Shown here: in pieces, positions 15,146 through 25,405 of the stretch
Layout: each line of letters opens with the position of its first letter
Numbering within the stretch: position 1 is the stretch's first letter
Assembly (NCBI GenBank): GCA_943908385.1
Contig: CALTTF010000014.1
Span: forward strand, 1 to 37,720
From: an uncultured Corynebacterium sp.
Lineage (GTDB): Bacteria; Actinomycetota; Actinomycetes; Mycobacteriales; Mycobacteriaceae
Direction of reading: 5' to 3'
DNA: 37,720 nucleotides
The notes under the pieces: generated by a model
What the model was told of the DNA's origin: nothing
The model's database searches: none
What the model saw: the letters and a program-made list of their open reading frames with translations, nothing else
Position numbers and translations under genes: made by a program

Positions 15146-15204
15146 CGGTCGCAATCCTACGCTGCCTCCTGCGGCGCAGTCGTGAATGTAAAACCCGAAC
15201 TGTC

Positions 15205-15233
15205 TGATCAAAATGGACCGCTTGGTCTATTGT
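15205..15233 (+). promoter_or_regulatory. metB promoter with McbR-like operator
   Basis: TGATCA (15205-15210), 17 nt and TATTGT (15228-15233) form a promoter. TGGAC-N6-GTCTA at 15214-15229 lies inside its spacer and touches the -10. The McbR consensus of Corynebacterium is TAGAC-N6-GTCTA, so one base differs. McbR is a TetR-family repressor of methionine and cysteine genes that responds to S-adenosylhomocysteine. The overlap explains repression directly. Confidence 0.7.
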
Positions 15234-15259
15234 GCCTAACAAGATCAGAAAGGATTGTG

Positions 15260-16453
15260 ATGTCTGCCGGATTCAACACCGATTCCATTCACGCCGGGTA
15301 CGAGCCGGACTCCCTTTACGGGCCGATCAACACCCCGATCTACGCGTCGACCACTTTCGCGCAGGACGATCTGGCGGTGACCCGCAACGGCTACGAATAC
15401 ACCCGCGTGGGCAACCCGACCATCACGGCGCTGGAGAAGACCGTCGCCGCGCTGGAGAAAGCCGACTACGGTGTGGCATTCTCCTCAGGCATGGCGGCCG
15501 TGGACTCGCTGCTGCGCATCCTGCTCAAACCCGGCGACCACATCGTCATCGGCAACGACGCCTACGGCGGCACCTACCGCCTTATTCAGCAAATCTTCTC
15601 CCAGTGGGGGATCGAGAACACCCCGGTGGATATCACGAACACCGACGAGGTCGCCGCCGCGATTCAGGACAACACCAAGGTCGTCTGGGTGGAGACCCCG
15701 ACCAACCCGCTTTTGTCCATTGCCGACATTCAGGCGCTCGCCGGGATCAAGGGTGATGCCACCTTGGTTGTCGACAACACCTTCGCCTCCCCGTACCTGC
15801 AGCAGCCGCTGGAGCTCGGTGCCGACGTGGTGCTGCACTCGACGACCAAGTACATCGGCGGCCACTCCGATGTCGTCGGCGGTGTCGTGGTCGGCCGCAA
15901 CGCGACAGAAGGACACGAGGGCGTTTCGGCAATCACCGCGGGCAGCTTCGATGCGTTGAATAACCTGGAGGAGCAGCTCCGCTTCTTCTTCGGCTGGGTC
16001 GGCGCGATTCCCTCGCCTTTCGACACCTACCTCACCGGCCGCGGCCTGAAGACCCTCGGCGTACGCATGGACAAGCACTGCGATAATGCCGAGGCCGTGG
16101 CCAACCACCTGAATGCCTCCGACAAAGTCGACCGCGTCTATTACCCGGGGCTTGCGGACCACCCGGGACACGACATCGCCGCCCGTCAGATGCGCCGCTT
16201 CGGCGGCATGGTCTCTGTCGCCTTCAACACCGCCGAGCAGGCCGTCACGTTCTGCCGCTCCACCAAGCTGTTCTGCTTGGCTGAGTCCCTCGGCGGTGTC
16301 GAGAGCCTGCTCGAGCACCCGGCCACCATGACTCACGTCTCCGTGGCCGGTTCCGCCCTCGAAGTCCCGCCGACGCTGGTGCGCATCTCCGTCGGCATCG
16401 AGGACACCGAGGATCTCCTCGCCGACCTCGACCAGGCGCTCGCGAAGCTCTGA
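15260..16453 (+). CDS. metB: Cystathionine gamma-synthase
   Basis: This 397-residue protein joins cysteine with an activated homoserine ester to give cystathionine in methionine synthesis. It is a PLP enzyme of the Cys/Met metabolism family: YEYTRVGNPT (about residue 46), SSGMAA, VVDNTFASPYLQQPLELGADVVLHSTTKYIGGHSD with the PLP lysine at about 197, and SLGGVESLLEHPATMTH near 350. Family members also include cystathionine gamma-lyase and MetZ; the McbR-like operator and whole-length match favour MetB. AGAAAGGA lies before the ATG at 15260. Nothing notable is seen in the 135-nt gap to pepN beyond a 12-bp palindrome at 16470-16481. Confidence 0.9.
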   Translation: MSAGFNTDSIHAGYEPDSLYGPINTPIYASTTFAQDDLAVTRNGYEYTRVGNPTITALEKTVAALEKADYGVAFSSGMAAVDSLLRILLKPGDHIVIGNDAYGGTYRLIQQIFSQWGIENTPVDITNTDEVAAAIQDNTKVVWVETPTNPLLSIADIQALAGIKGDATLVVDNTFASPYLQQPLELGADVVLHSTTKYIGGHSDVVGGVVVGRNATEGHEGVSAITAGSFDALNNLEEQLRFFFGWVGAIPSPFDTYLTGRGLKTLGVRMDKHCDNAEAVANHLNASDKVDRVYYPGLADHPGHDIAARQMRRFGGMVSVAFNTAEQAVTFCRSTKLFCLAESLGGVESLLEHPATMTHVSVAGSALEVPPTLVRISVGIEDTEDLLADLDQALAKL

Positions 16454-16588
16454 TCGGGCCGGTGGATTACGATTGCAATCGCGCTGGGCGCGGCCGGTAA
16501 AACCTCAGGTCAGTTTTGGTTGACGTGGTAATGATGCAATGTATATCCACCGGACCTAAGGGGGCAGTGCATGGCCGCCCCCAACCAC

Positions 16589-19000
<2,412 letters not shown>

Positions 19001-19007
19001 GCAAACC

Positions 19008-19017
19008 AACGTACCCT
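19008..19017. promoter_or_regulatory. Overlapping divergent -10 elements for pepN and mrx2
   Basis: The two start codons are 24 nt apart. The minus-strand TACGTT (19008-19013) and plus-strand TACCCT (19012-19017) share the TA at 19012-19013, each seven nt before an ATG. This is the geometry of a symmetric bidirectional promoter driving two leaderless messages. Confidence 0.5.
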
Positions 19018-19024
19018 TGGGGCC

Positions 19025-19639
19025 ATGACTCAAAAAGTGACCTTCTGGTTCGACGTATCCTGCCCGTTCTGCTGGCTGACCTCCCGCTGGATCAAGGAAG
19101 TGGAGAAGGTGCGCGACGTCGCGGTTGACTGGGTGCCCATGTCACTTGCCGTGCTTAACGACGGCCGCGATATCCCCTCCGACTACGCCAAAGCCATGGA
19201 AGCCAACTGGGGCCCGGCGCGCGTATTGGCCAAAGTGAAGGACGAAGCCCCGGAGAAGGTCGACGAGCTGTACACCGCCATGGGCACCCTCGTGCACCCC
19301 GGCGGCGAGGGCGGCAAGAAAGGCTTCGGCGCGTACGACTCCGTGATCGCCCAGGCACTTGAGCAGGTCGGCCTGGACGCCTCTTTTGCTTCTGTAGCCA
19401 ACACGGAGGATTACGACGAGAAGCTCCGCGAATACCACCAGGGCGCGATGGACGCCGTCGGCGACGAGGTGGGCACCCCGGTGCTCAAGCTGGGCGATAA
19501 CGCCTTCTTCGGCCCCGTGATCACCCGCGTGCCGGAAGGCGAGGGCGCTGGCAAGCTCTTCGACCACGCTGTCGGCCTTGCCGAGTTCCCGTATTTCTTC
19601 GAGCTCAAGCGCTCGCGCACCGAGTCCCCGCAGGTCTAA
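19025..19639 (+). CDS. DsbA/FrnE-family oxidoreductase, mycoredoxin-2 (Rv2466c)-like
   Basis: This 204-residue thioredoxin-fold protein with a helical insertion begins TFWFDVSCPFCW, giving a CPFC redox motif at Cys13 and Cys16. Conserved cis-Pro surroundings are GTPVLKL near residue 153. Its place between pepN and rpiB equals that of Rv2466c in M. tuberculosis, a mycothiol-dependent reductase made under oxidative stress. That orthologue uses CPWC; the Phe here is a mild change. It has no signal peptide, so it acts in the cytosol. The ATG at 19025 is preceded by TACCCT, seven nt away. The mycothiol partner is inferred from synteny. Confidence 0.85.
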   Translation: MTQKVTFWFDVSCPFCWLTSRWIKEVEKVRDVAVDWVPMSLAVLNDGRDIPSDYAKAMEANWGPARVLAKVKDEAPEKVDELYTAMGTLVHPGGEGGKKGFGAYDSVIAQALEQVGLDASFASVANTEDYDEKLREYHQGAMDAVGDEVGTPVLKLGDNAFFGPVITRVPEGEGAGKLFDHAVGLAEFPYFFELKRSRTESPQV

Positions 19640-19687
19640 ACCCGCACCGTGGTGCAGCCCTGCGCGTTCGCGCCGGCGAAGTTCCCG

Positions 19688-19693
19688 TAGGCT
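19688..19693 (+). promoter_or_regulatory. -10 element of a leaderless rpiB transcript
   Basis: TAGGCT stands seven nt before the ATG of rpiB, with no ribosome binding site between, although mrx2 lies only 61 nt upstream. rpiB may therefore be transcribed on its own as well as with mrx2. Confidence 0.45.
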
Positions 19694-19700
19694 AGGCGCC

Positions 19701-20189
19701 ATGCGTATTTATCTTGGAGCTGACCACGCCGGATTCGAGCGGAAGAACGAGATCGCCGAGCACCTCAAGGCCAAAGGTTTCGAGGTGATTGACTGCGGCG
19801 CCCACGAGTACGACGCCGCCGATGATTACCCGGCGTTCTGCATCGCCGCTGCTGAGAAGACCGTCGCGGACCCGGAGTCCCTCGGTCTCGTGCTCGGCGG
19901 TTCCGGCAACGGCGAACAGATCGCCGCGAACAAGGTCAAGGGCGCGCGTTGCGCTCTCGCCTGGTCCGTGGAGACCGCGCAGCTCGCCCGCGAACACAAT
20001 AACGCCCAGCTCATCGGCATCGGCGGCCGTATGCACTCGCTTGAGGAGACCCTCGCGATCGTCGACGCATTCGTCGGTATCGGCCCTGACCACCAGGTGG
20101 AGGAGCGCCACCAGCGCCGCATCGATATCCTCGCCCGTTACGAGGAGACCGGCGAGACCGAGGAGATCCCGGCGCCGAAGACGCTCTAG
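19701..20189 (+). CDS. rpiB: Ribose-5-phosphate isomerase B
   Basis: This 162-residue LacA/RpiB-family protein interconverts ribose-5-phosphate and ribulose-5-phosphate in the pentose phosphate pathway. Motifs are GADHAGFERK (residues 6-15), DYPAFC and LVLGGSGNGEQIAANKVKGARCALAW. The GGSGNGEQ form, with Glu where E. coli RpiB has a catalytic Cys, is the mycobacterial subtype. REHNNAQLIGIGGRMH and the C-terminal helix with RRIDIL complete the family pattern. The start is the ATG at 19701 with a -10-like TAGGCT seven nt before it. Confidence 0.94.
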   Translation: MRIYLGADHAGFERKNEIAEHLKAKGFEVIDCGAHEYDAADDYPAFCIAAAEKTVADPESLGLVLGGSGNGEQIAANKVKGARCALAWSVETAQLAREHNNAQLIGIGGRMHSLEETLAIVDAFVGIGPDHQVEERHQRRIDILARYEETGETEEIPAPKTL

Positions 20190-20252
20190 AGTCGCGCTGC
20201 TTTGGCGGCGTTGCAGCGTTGCCACGGTGCCGCGCTGCGCGCTGCATTTTGG

Positions 20253-20352
20253 CGGCCCACTAGATGCGTTTGAAATCGATTTTTAAAACCCCAGGTCAGC
20301 TGTTGCTTATGTGACTCATGGGATCCGGATTTCAGACGCATCTAGTGGGCCG
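20253..20352. repeat. 100-bp inverted-repeat element (MITE-like or bidirectional hairpin)
   Basis: Arms of 25 nt at 20253-20277 and 20328-20352 are inverted repeats with 24 of 25 pairs matching, starting CGGCCCACTAGATGCG. The 50-nt interior (20278-20327) is AT-richer and encodes nothing. The arm length and near-identity exceed a normal terminator. CGTTTTC follows the right arm, so it may also terminate rpiB transcripts. No flanking target duplication was found. Confidence 0.65.
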
Positions 20353-20402
20353 TTTTCACGGTTTGGTCGCCGACTGCAAAGTGTGCAGAAAGTGCACAGA
20401 AA

Positions 20403-20430
20403 ATGCGCACTGTAATGCGCACTGAAGCGT
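20403..20430. repeat. Tandem 11-nt repeat before the DUF559-like gene
   Basis: AATGCGCACTG occurs twice with a 14-nt period just upstream of the gene at 20442. A related GTGCACAG/GTGCAGAAAG stretch lies directly before it. The pair may be an operator; no known regulator site was recognised. Confidence 0.4.
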
Positions 20431-20441
20431 TGTGCCCGTAG

Positions 20442-21251
20442 GTGATGCACGGCAAACTATGTGGCATGGGGACTCAGGGGGAATTGGAACTCATCCGTTC
20501 GGTCATGAAAGGTCGGACACGGGCTGCGCTGACGGGCCCAGCTGCCGCACTGTGGATCGGACTACCTACGCTCGACCGCGTGACCGTCGTCGACCTGCGT
20601 TTCAGGAGCGGCGCCAACGCTTACGGGAAGTTACAGGATCCGCGGGTGATCTATCGCAGCGGCACCGTCGCAGAAGGCTTCTTAGAAAAAGACGGGGTCG
20701 CATACGTGAAGCCGATCCGCATGCTCTTCGACACTTTCCGTTACTACGGGGAGCTAGCGGCGCTCGTTCCGATGGAAGCGATCCGTTTCCACTACAATGT
20801 CTCAGTCGAGCAGTTGTTGTACAACGCGGAGAGTCTTCCCAGTTCAAATGGGATTCGTGCATTCAAAGAGTTGATCCGGTTTAGCGCGGAAACGTCGCAA
20901 AGCCCGCTCGAGACTATCGGCCGGGCGAAGATCTTGAGGGCGGGCGTCCCGGAGATCGAGAAGATCGAGTTTCAGGTGAGTTTTGAGTACGCCGGGCCGT
21001 TCGGTGAGCACCGCACCGCAGTGGTGGACGCGCTGATCAACGGGTGGCTCGTCGTCGAGCTTGACGGCCGCCTCAAATACGACGGCACCTACGGCGCGCC
21101 GACGGACGTGATGCTCGCTGAGCTCGAGCGTCAGAAGCAGTTGCAGAATTTAGGGCTCACGGTGATCCGCGCGGGGTGGCGCGATGTGATGGGTGGCAAG
21201 CTTATCGACGATATCCGTCGCCTTCTCCGCGCAGACCGCAACGCTGCGTGA
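20442..21251 (+). CDS. PD-(D/E)XK (DUF559/Vsr-like) domain protein with AbiEi-like N-terminus
   Basis: This protein of about 269 residues has two parts. The N-terminal part (about 20-130) has TRAALTGPAAALWIGLPTL and resembles the AbiEi/DUF4095-like domains often fused to this nuclease fold. The C-terminal part (about 150-265) has QSPLETIGRAKILRAG, an AVVDALINGWLVVELDGRLKY core and LTVIRAGWRDV. The Asp and ExD pattern matches DUF559 and very-short-patch-repair-like endonucleases. Such proteins are common as single genes in Actinobacteria and their role is unproven. The start is uncertain: GTG 20442, ATG 20445 or ATG 20466. The stop is one base from that of the convergent hydrolase gene. Confidence 0.7.
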   Translation: MMHGKLCGMGTQGELELIRSVMKGRTRAALTGPAAALWIGLPTLDRVTVVDLRFRSGANAYGKLQDPRVIYRSGTVAEGFLEKDGVAYVKPIRMLFDTFRYYGELAALVPMEAIRFHYNVSVEQLLYNAESLPSSNGIRAFKELIRFSAETSQSPLETIGRAKILRAGVPEIEKIEFQVSFEYAGPFGEHRTAVVDALINGWLVVELDGRLKYDGTYGAPTDVMLAELERQKQLQNLGLTVIRAGWRDVMGGKLIDDIRRLLRADRNAA

Positions 21252-21252
21252 T

Positions 21253-22272
21253 CTACCCGTGCCACTGCGCGAGCCGTTCGCGCAGAATCTGCTCCGCATC
21301 GTCGTGGGCGGCGCGATTGCCGTCGACGGTGCCGCCGAGCATGATCTGCCACCCGTTCGGGACATCATCGGCATTCGGGAAGAACGCGTGCCCCGCGTCC
21401 GGGTAGACGTGCGCCTCGATGTTCCCGCCCTGCTCCGCCAGCGCACGCGCGGCATCGGCGGACTGCCACATCTGGTCGTCTTCGCCGCCGAAGAGCAGCA
21501 CGTTTCCGCCGAAATCGCCGAGCTCGATCCGCGCGTCGTCCGCCGCGTTCCCGGCCGCGCCCTCGTATGTCGCGCGGTAGGACACCGGGTAGCCTGTCAC
21601 CATATCCCACAGCATTTTCGCGCCAGCGCTTATCGACGATTCCCTGAACGACGCATACCCCACCGTCTCACCCCGGTCGGTGAATGAGGGCAGCTCTTGG
21701 CCGCTGGTGAAGTCCAGGCCGCTGTACGAGTAGTGCGCCGGCGCGAAGGCGACGACATTGTCCACCGGGTAGCCTCTCGCCGCGAGCAGCTCCGCGAATT
21801 CCGCGCCCTTCGACGTGCCGATCACAGTGACGGGGCCCGCGCCCTCAGTATTTTCCTTGATGTAGTCGGTGACCTCGTCGAACTGCTCCAGCGGGACATT
21901 CGCGAGGGTGGGTTTCTGATTCGGCTGGCCGAAGAAGAACAGGCTCAAGACTTCGTAGCCGTCGCTAGCAAGCTGCTCTGCGCGGTCGTAGTCCGGAGAC
22001 CCTTCCGATCCGCCGTAGACCACGATGACCCCGTTGTACTTCTTTTCAGCCGGGTGGAAGTGGAAGCCGTTCATGTACTCGCCCTCGATTGCGGTGACAC
22101 GCTCGGATGTGTCGTAGGAGGATTTGTCCGAGCTCATGCCACTATTCGACGCGTCCGTGATCGGGTACTTCTGCCCGTTATAGGCGCGCAGCCCGACAAC
22201 CACGAGCACCAGCACGAGAATGGCGGCCAGCACCCAGAGCAGGATCTTTCCGAGGATTTTGAAAGCTTTCAT
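21253..22272 (-). CDS. Membrane-anchored alpha/beta hydrolase (BAAT/dienelactone-hydrolase type)
   Basis: This 339-residue protein has one N-terminal transmembrane anchor (about residues 8-29), so the catalytic domain faces outside. The hydrolase core has GVIVVYGGSEG, the nucleophile elbow GTSKG with Ser154, an acid in FGGEDDQMW and the His in PDAGHAFFPN. This is the BAAT C-terminal/acyl-thioester hydrolase pattern. It begins 19 nt downstream of the GT2 gene on the same strand and is probably the last gene of that operon, so it may remove acyl groups from the glycan or its precursor. The substrate is not known. Confidence 0.8.
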   Translation of the reverse strand: MKAFKILGKILLWVLAAILVLVLVVVGLRAYNGQKYPITDASNSGMSSDKSSYDTSERVTAIEGEYMNGFHFHPAEKKYNGVIVVYGGSEGSPDYDRAEQLASDGYEVLSLFFFGQPNQKPTLANVPLEQFDEVTDYIKENTEGAGPVTVIGTSKGAEFAELLAARGYPVDNVVAFAPAHYSYSGLDFTSGQELPSFTDRGETVGYASFRESSISAGAKMLWDMVTGYPVSYRATYEGAAGNAADDARIELGDFGGNVLLFGGEDDQMWQSADAARALAEQGGNIEAHVYPDAGHAFFPNADDVPNGWQIMLGGTVDGNRAAHDDAEQILRERLAQWHG

Positions 22273-22291
22273 GACCTAACTATCTCATTTT

Positions 22292-23467
22292 TCACCAGCC
22301 GGCGAAGTGCCGTTCGAGACGGGCTGGACCGGAGATCAGTGAAAGGCCGAGGTGGGCGAGGGCGGCGTCGGATGCGTTCGGCTCGTGCGGGCCTGTGCGC
22401 AGAACTCGGGAGCGGTGTGAACGGATGGTCAGCGTCGAGGAAGACGAGGCGGCGAGCTCTAAATACACGCCGTCCTTCGTCTCGCGGAGCGCGCGGTGGA
22501 ACCAGGCGGCATTGTCGAGGAGGAAAGCGCCGTCGACATCGACCGTGATGCGGTGGTCGGAAATGGGGCCGTAGCCGGTCGTGGGAAAAAGACGCACGCG
22601 GGGATCAGCCCGGAAGAGATCGGGGATCTCAAAGGCGGAGTTGAGGTAGATAGTCGCGTCGAGGGCGAGCCAGGAACTGATCACCAGCTCGAGGACACCG
22701 GGGCTGCCAAATGCGGGGTGGCGGGTGAGATACACGCTGATATCGGTGGTGTCGAAGCGGACGCCTGCCGGGCGGGCGATGGGGTGCGTGATGCGGTGGG
22801 CGAGAGCGGTCGTCTCGACATTCTTCACGCGGGCTTGCTCCGCGGCATCGGGGAAACGGCTGCCGAAGTCCTCCTCGTCGTGGACGGCGAGAGCGGCGGG
22901 CTCGTGGACGAAAGTCGCGCCGGCGTTCCAGGCGCGGAACCCGAATTCCCAGTCTTCGCCGCCGTAGCCGACGAAGGTGCCGTCGAAACCGCCGATGCGC
23001 TCGAAAAACTCCCTCGAGCAGGTGAGCACGGAGGAGATGATGAAGCGCCAAGAGGTGTCGTCGGGGGAGGAGAGGTGGTGGGTGGTAGACCAGGCGTCGA
23101 TAAGCCATTGGGGCTCGGCGTGTTCGGGCCCTGTCAGGCGGGTGCCCACGACGACCGCGCGTGGGTCCGCTTTGATGTGGCGCGCGGCGGCGGAGAGGTA
23201 GCCGGGCTCGGGGACGGTGTCGCCGTCGAGGAAAGCGAGGATGTCGCCGCGGGCGTGGGACGCACCGAGGTTGCGTGCGGCAGCGGCGCGGAAGCCATGG
23301 TCTTCTTGCGTGACGACGGTCGCGCCGGGCACGTCCGGCACCTGGTCAGACCCGTCGTCGGCGACGATGATCTCCACCTCGTCGGCGATGTCCTGTGCAC
23401 GTACCGCAGCGACGACGCGGGCAAGGTGATCGGGGGCGTTGTAGTGCGGAATGACGACGCTGATCAT
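22292..23467 (-). CDS. Family 2 glycosyltransferase
   Basis: This 391-residue protein has an N-terminal GT-A domain: VVIPHYNAPDHLARVVAAV, EIIVADDGS, AAAARNLGASHARGDILAFLDGD with the metal-binding DGD at 81-83, and GGFDGTFVGYGGEDWEFGFRAW (about 153-175) with the catalytic acidic pair. The last 150 residues form an additional domain of unknown role with VDVDGAFLLDNAAWFHRAL. It has GGGAGA-like Shine-Dalgarno bases before the ATG at 23467 and lies two nt after the GT4 stop. No membrane helices are seen. The sugar donor and acceptor cannot be told from sequence. Confidence 0.87.
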   Translation of the reverse strand: MISVVIPHYNAPDHLARVVAAVRAQDIADEVEIIVADDGSDQVPDVPGATVVTQEDHGFRAAAARNLGASHARGDILAFLDGDTVPEPGYLSAAARHIKADPRAVVVGTRLTGPEHAEPQWLIDAWSTTHHLSSPDDTSWRFIISSVLTCSREFFERIGGFDGTFVGYGGEDWEFGFRAWNAGATFVHEPAALAVHDEEDFGSRFPDAAEQARVKNVETTALAHRITHPIARPAGVRFDTTDISVYLTRHPAFGSPGVLELVISSWLALDATIYLNSAFEIPDLFRADPRVRLFPTTGYGPISDHRITVDVDGAFLLDNAAWFHRALRETKDGVYLELAASSSSTLTIRSHRSRVLRTGPHEPNASDAALAHLGLSLISGPARLERHFAGW

Positions 23468-23469
23468 GC

Positions 23470-24414
23470 TTATCTCTCCCAGAGTTCCTTCCACTGCGCG
23501 GCGACATCGTCCCACGTCCACGACGGCGGATCCGTGGGGCCGGATTCGGTGAAGGCGTCGACGGCGGCGGCCCAGCTGCCGGGCGCGGACGGGTCGACGA
23601 GCGTGATGCGACCGGGCAGCCAGCTGTCGATCTCGCGGGTGTAGTCCGAATCGGTGGCGAGCACGTTCCGGCCCGCACCCAGCCACGTCATGAGCGACCC
23701 GGACGCGGAGAAGTGCTTGTGCGCGCACACGGGCACGGCGATGCGGCCCATTTCAGCGGCGAGTTCGTCGTCGGTGAGCCAGCCGGTGATCTCCGCGTCC
23801 AGGCTGGCATCTTTAGCACGCCGGAGCAGACCTTCAGCCCACTCCTCGTGGCCGGACGACATGGACCCCAAGAACCGGAGACGGTAGCCGGTGCCGGCGA
23901 GAGCGCGAATGAGGTCCTCGTGGCCCTTGCCGGGGTAGAGGAAGCCGAGCACGCCGACGGTGCCCGGTTCGGGGGCGTACCCGGAATTGATGCGGGGGAT
24001 GGGGAGGCGGACCACGGACACGTCGATGCCGTGCGAGCGGAAGAAGCGGGCCTCGTGGTCCGAATTGGTCACAGCCACGCCACCGGATTCGTTGCAGGCC
24101 TGCGCTAGGCGCAGATAAGCCGGTGCGCGTCGGGCGAAGCGCTCGGCACCCTCCTCAGGCTGAGGGATGTCATGGAAGCTGATGCTCAAGCGCCGCTGCC
24201 CGATACGCGTGAGGAGGTTGTTCACGGCGGTGTCCGGGTGAGGGCCGAAAAGATGATCGGTGAACGTGGTGTGGATGAACCCGTCGGGTAACGGGGAATC
24301 CCCGAAGGCATCCTCGCGGAGCACCGAGGCACCGGCGGCGGAGGCGAGCGACAGCGCGTACTCGGTCACGCCATGCCCGTCGGGCCCGACGACGAGGTGA
24401 GTGGGATGGCTCAT
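23470..24414 (-). CDS. Family 4-like glycosyltransferase
   Basis: This 314-residue protein has the GT-B layout. The N-terminal part has VVGPDGHGVTEYALSLA and SISFHDIPQPEEG, and the donor-binding half has GTVGVLGFLYPGKGHEDLIRALA, RLRFLGSMS and GWLTDDELAAEMGRIAVPVCAHKHFSASGSLMTWLGAGRNVLATD. The final E-x7-E motif is weak and reads as SASGSLMTWLGAG, so catalytic residues are unclear. It overlaps the WcbI-like stop by four bases and precedes the GT2 gene, making a three-gene translationally coupled series. Confidence 0.78.
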   Translation of the reverse strand: MSHPTHLVVGPDGHGVTEYALSLASAAGASVLREDAFGDSPLPDGFIHTTFTDHLFGPHPDTAVNNLLTRIGQRRLSISFHDIPQPEEGAERFARRAPAYLRLAQACNESGGVAVTNSDHEARFFRSHGIDVSVVRLPIPRINSGYAPEPGTVGVLGFLYPGKGHEDLIRALAGTGYRLRFLGSMSSGHEEWAEGLLRRAKDASLDAEITGWLTDDELAAEMGRIAVPVCAHKHFSASGSLMTWLGAGRNVLATDSDYTREIDSWLPGRITLVDPSAPGSWAAAVDAFTESGPTDPPSWTWDDVAAQWKELWER

Positions 24415-25268
24415 TCGGCAGACTCCAGCAGCTCGAGGTTGGCGAGGCGGTCGGCGTGGCGTTCAAGACCGTGCTGCACCAGCGCAGGCCGGGCGCGGTA
24501 GTGATCCAACTGCGCGGAGACGATCTCTTCTGCGGCAATCTCCTCGCCGCCGCGCCGGGACCACGAGATGCGCTCAGAAACAGTAACGCCGAGGGCGGAT
24601 GCGGCGTGAGCATCGACAGGTGCATCGAGCTCACCGAGCATCTCATAATCGGGCAAGACGACATCGCCGCCTAGACCCAGTGCTTCTCGTGCGCGCGCCG
24701 CGACGACTGCCAGGGTCTCGTTGTTGGGGTGGTTGACGGTGTGCCAGACAGGAGCAGTTTCTAAGTAGTCGGAAATGACGACGGAACCGTGGCGCTGCTC
24801 GCGGGAACGGATCTGTTCAACGGACATGGCCGCGGCTCGCACGTAGGCCGCAGCAGGTGGGCGGTGGGTAGCTGGCCCATCCAGGCCCCGGGCAGCGGCA
24901 GCCAGGATGCGCAGGTCGTGGTACGGAACCACCGGTGGGTTCAGCGATGAATCCGCCGGGTCGCGGATGATGGCCTGGTAGGGCATGAGGCCGTCATAAC
25001 GCAGCACGGGAACGATGGCGTGGCGCGCACCGCGGGGCAGCTGCGCCAGCGTCTGGGAGGTGCCCACGGGCAGGCCTCTGTAGTCGACACGGATGGGCTG
25101 GGTGACCAAGATATCGGTGCGGGCGAGCATCGCTGTGAACCATTCCATGTCGTCCGGCTCGAGTTCGTGGACGGGCGGAATACGCGTGGAATCGAGGTCC
25201 CCGGCAGAGGAAATGAGGCGGCGCAATGACTCGGCTTGGCAGTTACCGACGACGGTGAGAAATGGCAT
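24411..25268 (-). CDS. WcbI-like polysaccharide biosynthesis protein
   Basis: This 285-residue protein starts MPFLTVVGNCQAESLRRLIS. GNCQ-x-x-x-L near the N-terminus is the hallmark of the WcbI family, named from a capsule gene of Burkholderia and thought to be an acyl- or acetyltransferase. ILVTQPIRVDYRGLPVGTSQTLAQLPRGARHAIVPVLRYDGLMP and HTVNHPNNETL also fit. I chose the ATG at 25268. TATATT on the minus strand (25277-25282) lies eight nt upstream, and GGGGA in between could be a ribosome binding site. It leads the minus-strand operon of glycan genes, with start codons 137 nt from the divergent arm. Confidence 0.78.
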   Translation of the reverse strand: MPFLTVVGNCQAESLRRLISSAGDLDSTRIPPVHELEPDDMEWFTAMLARTDILVTQPIRVDYRGLPVGTSQTLAQLPRGARHAIVPVLRYDGLMPYQAIIRDPADSSLNPPVVPYHDLRILAAAARGLDGPATHRPPAAAYVRAAAMSVEQIRSREQRHGSVVISDYLETAPVWHTVNHPNNETLAVVAARAREALGLGGDVVLPDYEMLGELDAPVDAHAASALGVTVSERISWSRRGGEEIAAEEIVSAQLDHYRARPALVQHGLERHADRLANLELLESAE

Positions 25269-25405
25269 GTTTCCCCAATATACCTGCGGAAACAACGCCC
25301 TCCTGCCCACAGGTGCAAAAACGTTTATATTAGGTACGGTATTCGGTCGCCCTTGTGCGGTCAGCGGCCGCAGTCAATGCGTTTACCTCGGTGAAGGGCG
25401 GTGGA

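Noticed and set aside
16470..16481. 12-bp palindrome CGATTGCAATCG between metB and pepN as an operator
   Set aside because: Short, no promoter beside it, and both genes end here.
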